A DNA stretch of 64,000 bases from Numida meleagris (taxonomy: Eukaryota > Chordata > Aves > Galliformes > Numididae): assembly GCF_002078875.1 (NCBI RefSeq), contig NC_034420.1, positions 3,099,814 through 3,163,813 on the forward strand. Direction: 5' to 3'. Made by a program: the position numbers and the translations under genes. The first letter of the stretch is position 1; every line of letters begins with the position of its first letter. Below are positions 25,746-36,832 of the stretch, piece after piece. Under the pieces are notes generated by a model that made no database searches, was not told the DNA's origin, and was given only the letters and a program-made list of their open reading frames with translations.

Positions 25746-25941
25746 TGTTTGGACAACAGAAACCATATGCAAGGTCCTCAAAGCCAACATCAAGGACAAA
25801 GCCCCCTGCCCCAACAGCGAAGGCTCAGAGGATGAGGATATCTTTCACTACCCTTGCCTACAGGTGTGGGTTAATCTGACAGCCTCAGGACAAGAGGTCA
25901 TGTTGTACCACACTGAAGATACTCTGGAAAGAAATCCAAAG
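25746..25941 (+). CDS. KCNMB1: KCNMB1 coding exon 2 (extracellular loop, residues 46-111)
   Basis: The acceptor is a clear pyrimidine-rich tract ending in tttttgtag at 25745. The exon completes Ser46 and continues VWTTETICK, matching the beta-1 loop start. It encodes the first half of the extracellular loop: Cys54, Cys67, Cys83 in the YPCL motif (81-84), an N-glycosylation sequon N89-L-T, and the family motif LYHTEDT (99-105). It ends on a complete codon (Lys111) before a gtattt donor, phase 0. Between Cys54 and YPCL the loop is longer than I remember for human beta-1, is acidic (EGSEDED, 71-77), and carries the additional Cys67. Confidence 0.96.
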
Positions 25942-26558
25942 GTATTTGGAGCACATTCAGTTCTCTCTCTTTGCTGCCATCCAACACCTCTGATTCAATG
26001 GGAGCAGTAAGAGCAGGGGACACAGCTTTGTAGCCAAGCAGCAGAACACGAATAGGAGTTGTTCAGCTTTCACATACTGATGTCCAGGCTTAGACCAAGG
26101 AACGCTTAAAATGTTTCAGAAGATACAGGGGTTTCAATTTTTTTTAAACATTACATCAAAAGTTAATACTTATTAAGCAGTTGTACCAACTATCATAAAT
26201 ATTTAACATATATGAATATTTAAACATATGCAAGTCTCTGAGTTGAAGACAAATGACACTGTAATATTAAAGTGACAGTCCCAATAGCTGGAGTTTCATC
26301 CTAAGCACATTAATAGTTTCCAACAGCATTACTCCAGCCTGCAAGTCTGCAAATTTAGAGCATACATGCACCCGCAGATAGCAGGGAAAGAGGGCAAATG
26401 TCTTATGGACAGAGACAGACCAAGTCAATCTCGGGATGCTAGCCAAACCACAGGAGCTAATGTCAGCATTAGCATGTTTGTTTCACCCAATGTGACATTA
26501 CTACAAATCCTGCATTAGAGCATCTGTTATAACAAGTCATTTCAATTTCTCGTTCCAG
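25942..26558 (+). other. KCNMB1: KCNMB1 intron between coding exons 2 and 3
   Basis: A GT-AG intron of 617 nt, phase 0. It contains ordinary AT-rich sequence with no recognisable element. Confidence 0.93.
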
Positions 26559-26828
26559 TGCTCATACGTCCCAGGCAACTCTGAGAACTCCAAAGAAGTG
26601 AAAGCACGAATAGAAACAATTGCAAACAATTTCAAAAAGTATCAGACTTTCCCATGCTACTATGACCCAGGAGGAATGCAGACCAATGTCATTTTAAGCA
26701 GACTTTATCCCCCCAAAGGCCTCCTCTTCACCTTCCTTTGGCCCACGCTCTTGTTTAGCGGTGGATGTCTGATTATCGTCCTGGTAAAGATCAGCCAGTA
26801 TGTTTCTGTTCTTTCTGCTCGGCAGTAG
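26559..26828 (+). CDS. KCNMB1: KCNMB1 coding exon 3 (rest of loop, second membrane span, C-terminus)
   Basis: The acceptor is ctcgttccag ending at 26558. The exon begins with Cys112-Ser-Tyr, the same junction residue as in mammalian beta-1, and encodes residues 112-200, ending in TAG. Visible parts are the loop cysteines Cys112 and Cys144 (FPCYY), the RLYPPKG linker before the membrane (159-165), the second membrane span (about 165-187, containing FLWPTLLF) and the short cytoplasmic tail VKISQYVSVLSARQ. The position of the second glycosylation sequon of human beta-1 (NET) reads Met151-Gln-Thr here, so that sequon appears absent. Confidence 0.96.
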   Translation, partial: CSYVPGNSENSKEVKARIETIANNFKKYQTFPCYYDPGGMQTNVILSRLYPPKGLLFTFLWPTLLFSGGCLIIVLVKISQYVSVLSARQ

Positions 26829-26890
26829 AAAGTAAATATCCAGCAAAGATTGTTGCTACTTATTAAAGTGCCTTTGTTCTGTCTTGGCAT
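26829..26890 (+). other. KCNMB1: Start of KCNMB1 3' untranslated region with a possible poly(A) signal
   Basis: Sequence after the TAG stop. The variant poly(A) hexamer attaaa lies at 26862-26867, with T-rich sequence just downstream (tgtct, tttgtg). This would give a very short 3' UTR, so a longer UTR ending further right is equally possible; no transcript evidence is available. Confidence 0.4.
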
Positions 26891-28612
26891 TTTGTGACTT
26901 TTCAATGCACCAGGAGTCAACATAAGGGCAGGCTTCCTAGACAAACAGAATGATGCTCACTGCAGATGCATGCCTAACAGAAAGATGTTTTATGTTGAAG
27001 ATATGTTTGTTTCTGGCATCAAGACTGTTAGTAATGTTCTGAAGCACATACAGACAGATGTATTTTCTGTTCTCTGAAAATAACCCTAACCCAATTTCCA
27101 TGTTGCTACCAGACACAGGAAGAACATGAGCTGCATCCTGCATGCTGTATTTGACTAGCACTTGGGACCCAACTAACACAAGTTTGTGCATCATTCATAA
27201 CAGACTGGTTTATGAACCAATCAGGAGCTGTCACAAGAAAATTTCAGGGCATAGATAGGAACTTAAACTCATGAAACTTTAGTTGTAAAAAAATTAATGT
27301 GATATAATTCTCTGTTGTTAAAAAAGGCTGTTATGTTAAACTGTTATATGCATTTTCCAACATTACTAATGGGACAGTAACACAGTTTGCTTTTCATTAC
27401 AATCAGAAAATCAAAGTTAGACCAGAGTAGTAAAAATTAGTTATTAACATCAGCAGTGCTCATTCAACAAGTAGAAGCCAGATGGTTATCAGAAATCTCT
27501 ACAGGGAAAAAGACCTGCTCTACTGTTTCAAAATTCAGACATTGGATAAGGGGTGGGAGTAGCGGAGGGGCTGTAACATCTATTGTAGGAGGAAAAATTA
27601 TTTCCACAAGAAGTATTTACATCTTGATACAACACTTTGGTGAAATGCATCTGAAGCAGTGTGTATGTACTACTCGGATCTTCCTCGTTCTGGAAAGTGG
27701 AAGTGCAGCTGACACAGGCAGGGGTGTTTTGGATGACCAAAAGCATTTGTTGGTGAGACGGGAAGGGGATGAGATCCTGCCTTTTCAGTTTACCTAAAGC
27801 CAAGGCAAAAGTACGGAAACTGCTTAAAAATTATATAGTTACCTAAAAGGGATATACCTGCTGAAGCTCATGTGCTGTACTAGTACAAAATGAGGCGAAC
27901 AGACTAGGTATAAATGAGTTCTTTCCGAGCTTTACCCCAAAATTCCTTTTCAGCAGTTGAAACGTCTCCCATTTGCAAGCTTGAAGTCACTCATGGCTAC
28001 TCTTACACTTGCTCAGTCCAGCAAGTAAGCCAATCGAGTAAGCCCCTGCCAGCCTGTCCCCCAGCCCAGCAATGCTGGGTGAAGGTGAGGTGCTGCTCTT
28101 CCTCGCAGCGGTCCCTGACCCCCTCATATCACACATGGTCCAGGTGACTCTGGGATACTCAGGAGTCAGTCACTTGCCTCAGAAGAGCAGATGCTCCTGA
28201 TCTCAGTGAGTTTGGAGGCCAATGAGAAGCGTGAAGTCACAGAGCATGTGCTGCAGATGCCAGCTCAGTTTCCTGACACCACCTCAGGAACCCATCCATC
28301 CCTCCTCCTCACCTCCCTGCTCATGGTTACCCCGACAGCAGGAGCTGAAAGTTTATTCCGAGCGCTCCCAGATTTGCCTCTACCAAAAATAGAGAATTAC
28401 ATGAAAACTGCTATTTCCCTCCAGCAAGTACACATTGCAAGTACATGAAAAAAAATCTTACACAACCATCACAACTTCCTCCTCCAATGAAGTAACATTT
28501 TCCATTTGGGTAGGAGATATTCCAAGTGAAAACAGCATGTGCAGGAAAAAAACACGCATACACAAATTTGTAAACTCCACTGTTTTATACTTCTTGCAAA
28601 TCCATACTAAAA

Positions 28613-28627
28613 GGGGGGGGGAGGGGG
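28613..28627. repeat. Poly(G) tract
   Basis: Nine G, one A, five G. Homopolymer tract, prone to sequencing error. Confidence 0.85.
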
Positions 28628-31600
28628 ATTTGAATGCAAGAAGTCAAAAACTCTTCTGGAGAAAACAAACAATGTACAGGCGTCACAAATGTCTGTTCTT
28701 ATTTTAAACTAATTCATTGTCCATTAAGCATAGTTCTGCTTGATGAGAAACTTGTAGATGCTTTTTCCTTCACATGTTCTCTTAAAGCAGAAAGGTTTGT
28801 TTTTTTTTTAGCAGCATGACAGGTTACTGAAACACTCTTGAACTTCTTGTAAGCATCTTCCTATTATCTGCCTGCTGAATTTTAGCTCGCCAAGGAGTGA
28901 GACTGAGTTTTCCTAACACTCTCTAAGCTTCCTACAGCAGCACACAAGGAGCTATATACTCTGTAGGTTTTTGTTTTAACGTTATTATACTGTCATGTCT
29001 AACTTGAATTTTAAGAAATGCTATTCTTCCAAGATGCAGCAAAACATACTGCATGAGAAGTGCTTCAATACAAGCTCCAGTCATGGCCTAAGGCACAGGC
29101 CAATAGATCAGCCTCTGTTCCTAGTCTTGATGTGCACCATCTAACCTCCTCAAGAGGGCCTGCCCCCCTTTACACCTTCTCCATATGAATAGCTTAGCTT
29201 ACAATGGATGCGCTGAGCACATCTGAACCTTCCTTCTTTTGTTGTTCCTAAACAATTCTGTATTAGAAGGCAATATGTTTGAGAGCATTAGAAACAACAC
29301 AAACTCTGAAAGTTTGCTAAACACTACTTAGCAAATCACCTGCAATGGATGAGGCAAGGTAGCCCAGAAATGCTTCCCCACAGGATTAGTTATGAACAGA
29401 TTTTTTCAGCAAATACACACCTATAATCACAAAGCAATCAAGCAAGTAAGAACTAAAATAGCCAGTAAATCTCCAAGAAACAGTGACAATTTGTATTTGC
29501 CTCATATATGCTTAGTGAACTTCCCAATGCTATCCATACAGCTGCACAATGGAGGTATGACAAAAGAAGCCATTAGGGAAAGAACAAGAAATAAAGTAAC
29601 AGAAATAAGATGCCTCCAGAGGAAAACACGGAGAGTCCTGATCAGGAAATAACCACTGATTGGGTTCCAGTCAGGGCACACAGCTCCTTCTCGCAGCACA
29701 AAGAATGACTGCTGTGTGTACTACAACACTAGGACTGCTGCCAGAGGAAGAGGAGCAGCAGCACGAGCACCTGGAGGTGAAATTCATACTCACGTCTGTC
29801 TACGAAGTAGCCACAGAAGTGCCTTCACCAGCATTGATAGTTACACCGCAACAACAGTGTTAGAGCCAACTGGAACAGGAAAGGAACACTGGAAGAATAA
29901 GCATAGATTTTAGATCCTGATTAATAATTTACTTGTGCAGGCCATTTCTATATGAATAACATTGCTTTCCCGGAGCTATCACAAATCCTGCTTTCCAAGT
30001 GCTGGATATATATGTTGGGAGCAGCTTTTCTTGTTGATGTCAGACAAGGCCTGGATGTGGGAATTCTACTGTAGGAAGACAGAAAAAAAATGATTCCCAA
30101 GGGAGCTAGCATTTCTCCTGAGGAGATTGCAAAAACCTCTAAAATGAAGCTCATCCCAAAAGCGAGAACACAGTTTTCTGAATAAGGTGGATTCAACACT
30201 GATCAGCTTTCAGTAAGATCACCTGCCTCCACCTTTGAAAGGCAGCAGCAGCAGCGGCAGCTTTAGGGGAACTGAAGGGATGCTGATCCACTACAAAGTC
30301 ATCTGGCTGTCACCCATGTCAGTCACGTACATAAAATATAGCAGGCACATTCTGGCTACCTCCAACAATTTCTATTTAAGGATGCTGCTAACTGGTTCTC
30401 TCTTACTACCTGATACTCACAGTAGCAGTAGGACAGTTAACACAGAGAAGATTGGGGTCTCCAGGGATTTCTTGCTCATTGCAGATAGAACTGCACGTTG
30501 CAGCGAGACACCTTCCAACCTAACAACTGCTGCCATGTTCTTGGTAGTCTTTTTTTAAATAATGAAATAAGGAAAAAAAAAAAAAGCAGCACCAATTTGT
30601 GGCCTTAGAAGCCATACAAAATAATCACTATTTTACTACTAGTAATTTCCGTAACAGAAAAATAGCCTTTACAATTAACCAGATAACTCCATGCATAGAA
30701 GATGAAAAACCTGGAGTCAGGAAAGATTTTAACTGAGTAAAAAATGATGGTAAGTTTCGCTTTGAGGCATCTTTTGTTCATGATGAAAGGGTTGGTAGGT
30801 GGCAGAAAGGTGCACGTGGCCGTACCAGCTCCCCTGCAGGAAGCAAACTCAACACACAGCCACATAGCTCTCCTCAGCCAGAAGACACAACTGGCAATCA
30901 TCTCAAATCCCTCAAAAACTCAAGGGCACAAAGAGGACATGAGAGGAGCTATAGAGCAAAGTGCAGTTTTCTTTTTACCCCCCTAATATAATGGCAAACT
31001 GCAGAAATGCTGTGAAAGCACACCACATAGGAGCTTTTTACGGGTGCCAGTTTTCAGTTCTTCGGGAGCAAGGTTTCTTTTACCGTGTCTCTGTATGAGT
31101 TACAATGGAGAGCTGTAATATTAGATGTTTTTATTCTTGTTAACTCCAGTTCCCCATACTCTCGAGAGCATTAGCAGAAAGAAAAAAAAAGACTGCAGAA
31201 ATCTGATAAAGAGAGGTGACTACAGCCAACTGGAGCAGTCAACGAAACAGATTAAAGAAAGTGGCTACTTATTACCAGGCTCTTCTTGAAGAAACAGCAA
31301 TGAAAAAAATTTCTCAAAGTTGAAGGACTGACAATCTGCTCTTTACAGCTTTCCAAAAATAGCTGTGCATCTCTTAAATAAATACAAGTAGTCCCATTAC
31401 ACCCAACACTTCTTTCCCTAGAAGTGTCATACAACAGTCGCAGAGACATTCAGCTGTCATATGGGTAAAAACATTCACGTGCTGCTATACCCAAACCAGC
31501 ACACGTATCTTCCCTTTTCTCTTTGATCACATCTCTACCTATAATAAAACCAAAGATCTCATGTTTTATTCCTATACCTCTCACAGAAAAGCAAAGAAAT

Positions 31601-32701
31601 ATTTTTCAGAGAAGCACTGGATGCTAAAGAACTTAAAAGCTTTAAAACAGCTGTGTTACAAGTAACAATCATATCCTGCAACTATTTCTTACATAAGATT
31701 ATTTAAATAATTACTATTACATTTATTTATTTGTCTTTATATATGGGTATATACAGATAGATACATACATCAGAACAGGAAGGTCCAGAAGGAGTGAGCA
31801 CACTGACAGTAACACAGATCACTGGTCACTTAAAATTAATTTTACTTGTCAAAATGGGCTTTGAGAATCACAGAACACTGCCCAAACCATACATCAAAAA
31901 AATAAAAGATACTTAGAAAGCTATAAAATAAGAATCAGCCAAATGGATTTTGACCATCTTATCTCCAGAGGAACATAAATAAATACATTTCTACGGAGTA
32001 AGGTAGCTCAAATTTGCAACAGAAATCACGAAGGTCTTCTTTCAAGTCTCTCAGTGCTCATGTACATGATGGAGTGGCTGCTGGAGCCTGAACTGAGGCT
32101 GTAGAGGAAAGCTGTAATACATCTGCCTGCTCCTACAGAACCCCCCCTCACTTTGGAGATTCCTCTTACATGGATTGCTCTCTAGGCTGGCTACCATCAT
32201 GTCTCAGTATGCATGAGACCATGTGCAGAGAACTCCTCAGCTCAAACCTTGCCTGTCTTCTCCACGTGAACTTGATTGTGGTACAATTTTAGAATTCCAT
32301 CAACAAGAAATATGAACGCAGCTGAATAGATGAAAATAGCAGCAGGGCATCTGTAATTCCTCATAGGGCAAAGAAGAGAAGCATTAGCTTGATGAACCAT
32401 AGTTTAAGTTAACACGCTATTTTTAAAAGCATCTATGCAACTTGGATGTCCTTTAAAAATTTTATACTCATCCTTTTGTTTCTGGAGATGATCACAATGT
32501 CATACCTCTGGAATACAACAGCAACTAGATAAGAAAGTCCTGCTTCAAAGTACAAGGAAACCCAGAGACTCCAGACTGTCTACAGAGGAGTCCAAACAGT
32601 AGGCATGTATTTTAATTCATCAGTAAGTAAAGTGTAGACATGTACATTTATGCATGGATTTTTAACACTCCTGTAACAATTTATTTAGCCTGTCATGTAT
32701 T

Positions 32702-32733
32702 TGTGTATATATACATACATATATACACACACA
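32702..32733. repeat. Mixed TA/CA dinucleotide tract
   Basis: Alternating pyrimidine-purine sequence (gtatatatacatacatatat, then acacacac). A degenerate microsatellite. Confidence 0.75.
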
Positions 32734-34643
32734 AAAGTACAAGTTTAACTCTCATTCTCTGGGAGGAAGGACCACTATCCTTTAAAGCCTAAGGAAACAA
32801 AGGTACAGCAAAGACAGCAACTATTTCCATAAGGAATACTACAGTTAAAAAAGCCCCACCAAAAACCAAGTCTTTCAATTGCTCTTGGTGGATTGTGAGA
32901 TGTAAGACAAAGGAGTATAAATGCTAATGAATTTGACACTCATAGCTTTCAAGTTCCAAAACTCTTCAAAGTGTTTTTACTAAGAAATACAAAACACAAG
33001 GTGACAGAAGCAGAAACCACAAAGGCATACCAAAGACTGCTCCACTGTGCCCACAGGTTACAGCAGGGTAAATTTCCAAGTTCATCTAGAGTTAAGATAC
33101 TACAGTGGGGCAGGGGGAATATCTCATACTGTCAGAAAAGCGTTAGTCAGCCTTTGAGAAGTCTCTGTTTTTCCTTTTACAGTCACTGCCATTTCTTCTC
33201 CTCTATAGCCACTCAAATAGTTCTTCAAGCCTCACTAGCAGATGGGAGATAATTCACTGCTTTCTTGACTGCATTTAGTGGAGCAATGAGATAGCACCAA
33301 CAAATAGTACTTCTGAAGATGTTAAAATAAGTTACAATCAAACAAATTGCCTGAACTTGAACACCTTATCATTCACTCTTCAAAAGTGCCATGTTAGCAA
33401 GGAGCCTTGCCACTCCGTAAACTCGTGGAAGTACTTCCCCACACCTCACAAAAATAATTCACATTTCTTTCCATCCTATAAAGCTGTAGCATGGCTGAAT
33501 TCAGGCTGTTTACCAGAGCAAAACAACACTGCCAGCATCCCTCAGATAGATGTTCAGCACAAGCTCAAGAATCGATTTATAGAAGGTGGCTTTATTCCCC
33601 TCAAATTGGCATCCTATGCCATACTATCCTATGGTATCTGAGTATTTACCAAATGGATACAGTTCTTCCAGTGCATACTACTGTCTGCATGGTAAGTGCA
33701 GGACTCTTGACTTTGGTCTCAGTGAAGAAATGTGTATTAGAAGAGTATATCTGCCACCAGAATGAGGAAAGTGAAGTAAGTGACTTTTTGACTCAGATTC
33801 AAGCCATGTACATAAGTTACTCAAGGCTGTGTCTCTGCATGCAGCTTTCTGAGGCATCAGTTCAGGAAAAGCCATCCCTTCTTCACCACAGTGATGTGAA
33901 AAAAAATAGCATCAACTGTGTGCTGTTACTGCTGATTTCAGCAGAAGCATCAGGTGTGTAATTGACTCACTGCTGTCACACACAGCTGCAGCTTCAGGCC
34001 AGGGCTCATTTTAACCTTAGGCCAAGTAGGCACTGACTGCAGATGACCGAATTCCAGTCCACCACATCCACCTCCCAGAAGTCACGTACTAAATTGTGTT
34101 CAAGCAAAATCACACGCACAAAAAAACCCAAAAATCACAAAACTGCTATAACATTAGATGCTTTGCCAGGGTATATTTAAATACATGCTAGGTAACTAAC
34201 GATAGAGAAATCTGCAAATGCAAGGGAAATTACAGAAACATACGCAGATTGCACTGCGTATGTGTGGCAGAACAAAGCTGAGAACTAGATTTAAAGCAAC
34301 GAGTCAAGAAATGCTTAGTATAACATCACATTGGTAGTCTCATAAGTGAGAGTTAATGTAAGAGGCAAAGGTAATGCAACACCTTCAGTAACACACTGCC
34401 ATCTCAGAAATCTGCTCACATGGATGAAGAAAGAAGGACTACATAAAGCTGCCACAATCAAAGAGCCTTTAAAGAAGAGCACCGCAAACCAACTGAACTC
34501 CACCACCGGTATTCATAGGCAAGGGTTTTAGGAACCGACAAGTTAGGAAAGTTTCAAACAAGTTGGGTCCTACTGTTGCTGCTGGATTTTGGAAACCTTT
34601 CAAGCACACTGGATTCATGGGTCACACAACAGATGTTCCCAGA

Positions 34644-34730
34644 CACGTGCTGGAACAAATCAGCAGGTGACTGCGACCAGTGCTGCAGCTGGCATTGCAG
34701 CTAGAGCACCATGGACATGAGCTGCAGGTG
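34644..34730. promoter_or_regulatory. E-box cluster (possible bHLH-bound element)
   Basis: Four E-boxes in 87 bp: cacgtg (34644), caggtg (34664), cagctg (34686) and caggtg (34725), within a segment more GC-rich than its surroundings. Function unknown. Confidence 0.25.
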
Positions 34731-34849
34731 GGCTGCAGGCTGGCTGCCTTACATGCAGAAGGATCCAGTTTCCAGATGGCACCGAGTGCGTGGCTGGCAG
34801 CATGGGGCACCTCATGACCACAGCTCTCACAGCCCCCACTTATTTGAAG

Positions 34850-34929
34850 TTAATAATAATAATTAATAATTAACTAATAATTATTATTAATAATTAACTA
34901 ATAATAATAAAAAATTAACTAATAATTAA
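34850..34929. repeat. AT-only tract with taattaactaat units
   Basis: About 80 bp almost free of G and C, built from overlapping taat/attaa units with the longer unit taattaactaata recurring three times. It contains many TAATTA cores and is strongly self-complementary. It lies between an E-box-bearing segment (34.64-34.73 kb) and the CR1 copy at 35.02 kb. Confidence 0.9.
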
Positions 34930-35020
34930 GGAGCTCCTGCCAGGATGCCTGATGCCCAGCTGGTTCTTCATTGGAAAGCAGGATTTTCTTCTTTTCTTTT
35001 TAAATATTTGAATTAAAAAA

Positions 35021-35232
35021 AGAATCATAGGATTAGCTAGGTTGGAAAAGACCTACAAGATCATCCAGTCCAACCATCCACCTACCACCAATAACCCCAC
35101 TAAACCATGGCTCTCAACACTATATCTAAATGTTTCTTGAACACCTCCAGGTTCGGTGCCTCCCCCACCTCCCTGGGTAGCCCATTCCAGCACCTGACCA
35201 CTCTTCCAGAAAAGTAGTATTTCCTAATGTAA
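35021..35232 (-). mobile_element. CR1 LINE 3' fragment, reverse orientation
   Basis: Begins agaatcatagg, then ggttggaaaagacctacaag and atcatccagtccaacc, the reverse complement of a CR1 3' end. It continues through acacctccaggttcggtgcc and gtagcccattccagcacctg. It belongs to a different CR1 subfamily from the 15.6 kb copy. Confidence 0.93.
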
Positions 35233-36684
35233 AGAAAAAGTAGCTGTTCTGGAACAAGATTAACAACATGCTTGTTCCATTATTTTACAATCTGAAAGTC
35301 AGCACTCCTTACATACCCATTTGTACAGAATTTACTTACATGGAAATACAGCAAATCATCCATCTAGCCGACATTCAAAGGCTCTCATACAGTGTTGAGA
35401 CCCTGTATATTCTACAGCCTTAAAATATGAAAACTTGATGCAAAGGTAGCGTAAAAAGATAAAGACAAACTAAAGACATTTCCTGATCTCACATAAATGT
35501 ATAGTGACATATTTACGCACATCAAGATTAGAGAAAAAACATTTGTCAGGACAAAAATGAACTTAAAACAAGAAAGAAACAGATTAATGTAATTCTCTGG
35601 CCCATCTTTTCAACCCAGCTTAACTCCATATCAAAAGCAGACACTGGCATCTGATTCAGAAACCTAAATCCAGAAATTAAGAATTTAGGTGACTATCAGA
35701 AAGGAAGGTGTAATTCCTAGCTTTAAGAATTAATATATGGTTGTTTTTCTTGGGTTTTTTTTTTTTCCCTCCCAGGATTCAAGAGCAAAGCAACTAAAGC
35801 CAGTATAGAATTAATTCTATTAGACCATTCTCTCGTCAGTTCTGCAGTTGAAAGAAATGTAACTGCTTACAGGGACCAGTGGCACCCAGTGGTCTGTGTC
35901 TGTGCATTTCCTAGCAGCTGGAGATGCGATCAAAGCTGGTGCCCATTCAAGTTGCTACTGCAAAGCAATTGTGCTTCCTTCCAAGTCATACCTGTGGGTT
36001 ACTGTACTCTCACACCCCTTAGCAGAAAGCTTGCAAGAGAATGAGAGCAGCTCAAAAACAGAACAAGAGATGTACTTTGCTGGGAGTGGCACAGTTTAAG
36101 GTGAGGAAAAAAAACCAAACAGCAACAAAAACCAACCACAACCAATAACCCCACTAATAAACAGCTAGAAATATTCCACACTCCTCAGCAGTTGCTCTGC
36201 ATAACCACTGACAAGATGACATTTTTAAAATCAGAATTTTAACTATAAGATGTTTCCTAACTTTGGTTATAGAGTGTTAGATACAGCAGCTCCAAAACAA
36301 AAGCTCGTTAATCAAGAAGCACTGCATGTACTGTTTCCAGCACCCTCATCAGGGAAGTTTTGCTAACAAAAGCCCAAGTGGTTTTTAATTTTCAAAGTTC
36401 TCTTCCCTCTGCACCATGTTATACATACAATAATTGCTTTTCCTCAGTTTCCCTCATTCTCTACCCATTCTCAGAAACACATTCTAATATATTCTCCTTC
36501 ACAGTGGCTTTCATTAGGCAATAAAACTCAATCAAGCCTGACAATTTTTTAAGCCGTTGTTCCCACCTTGCTTGTCTTTCTGGAGGCAATCCATTGCATG
36601 AAGCAACCAGTCACAATTAACTGGTTTTTGAGGGCTAAAGGAAGCCTTCCTTCAGCCATTACTCCAGCCCTGAGCTGCTCAGTG
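35233..36684. other. KCNIP1 intron, no gene seen
   Basis: Ordinary AT-rich intron with short A- or T-rich tracts (for example around 35757 and 36108). No element recognised. Confidence 0.7.
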
Positions 36685-36832
36685 TTTATCATCTTTGTCT
36701 GCTGCCTCACTCATTTCCAGCCTATTTTTAGAATCTTTTATTGCCATCTCTTAAGTCCCTTGCTAGTTGTAATAACTCGTTTTGCACCTTGGCCTTTCTG
36801 ATTTTATCCCTATGCACTTCCACTATTTCATC
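36685..36832 (-). mobile_element. Degenerate CR1-type ORF2 relic
   Basis: Translated on the minus strand this gives RDKIRKAKVQNELLQLARDL followed by RDGNKRF and stop codons. This resembles the segment between endonuclease and reverse transcriptase in CR1 ORF2 copies (typically ..RDKIRKAKAQ.ELNLARDVK..KKGF). Stops and loss of alignment on both sides show it is an old dead fragment. Boundaries are approximate. Recognition is from memory of the family. Confidence 0.6.

Larger units (their letters stand above)
26891..34643. other. KCNIP1 intron downstream of KCNMB1, no gene seen
   Basis: Holds the poly(G) tract and the mixed dinucleotide tract. The longest frame (33491-33961, plus, 156 codons) is unrecognised and within chance length for a 64 kb window. 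Confidence 0.65.
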
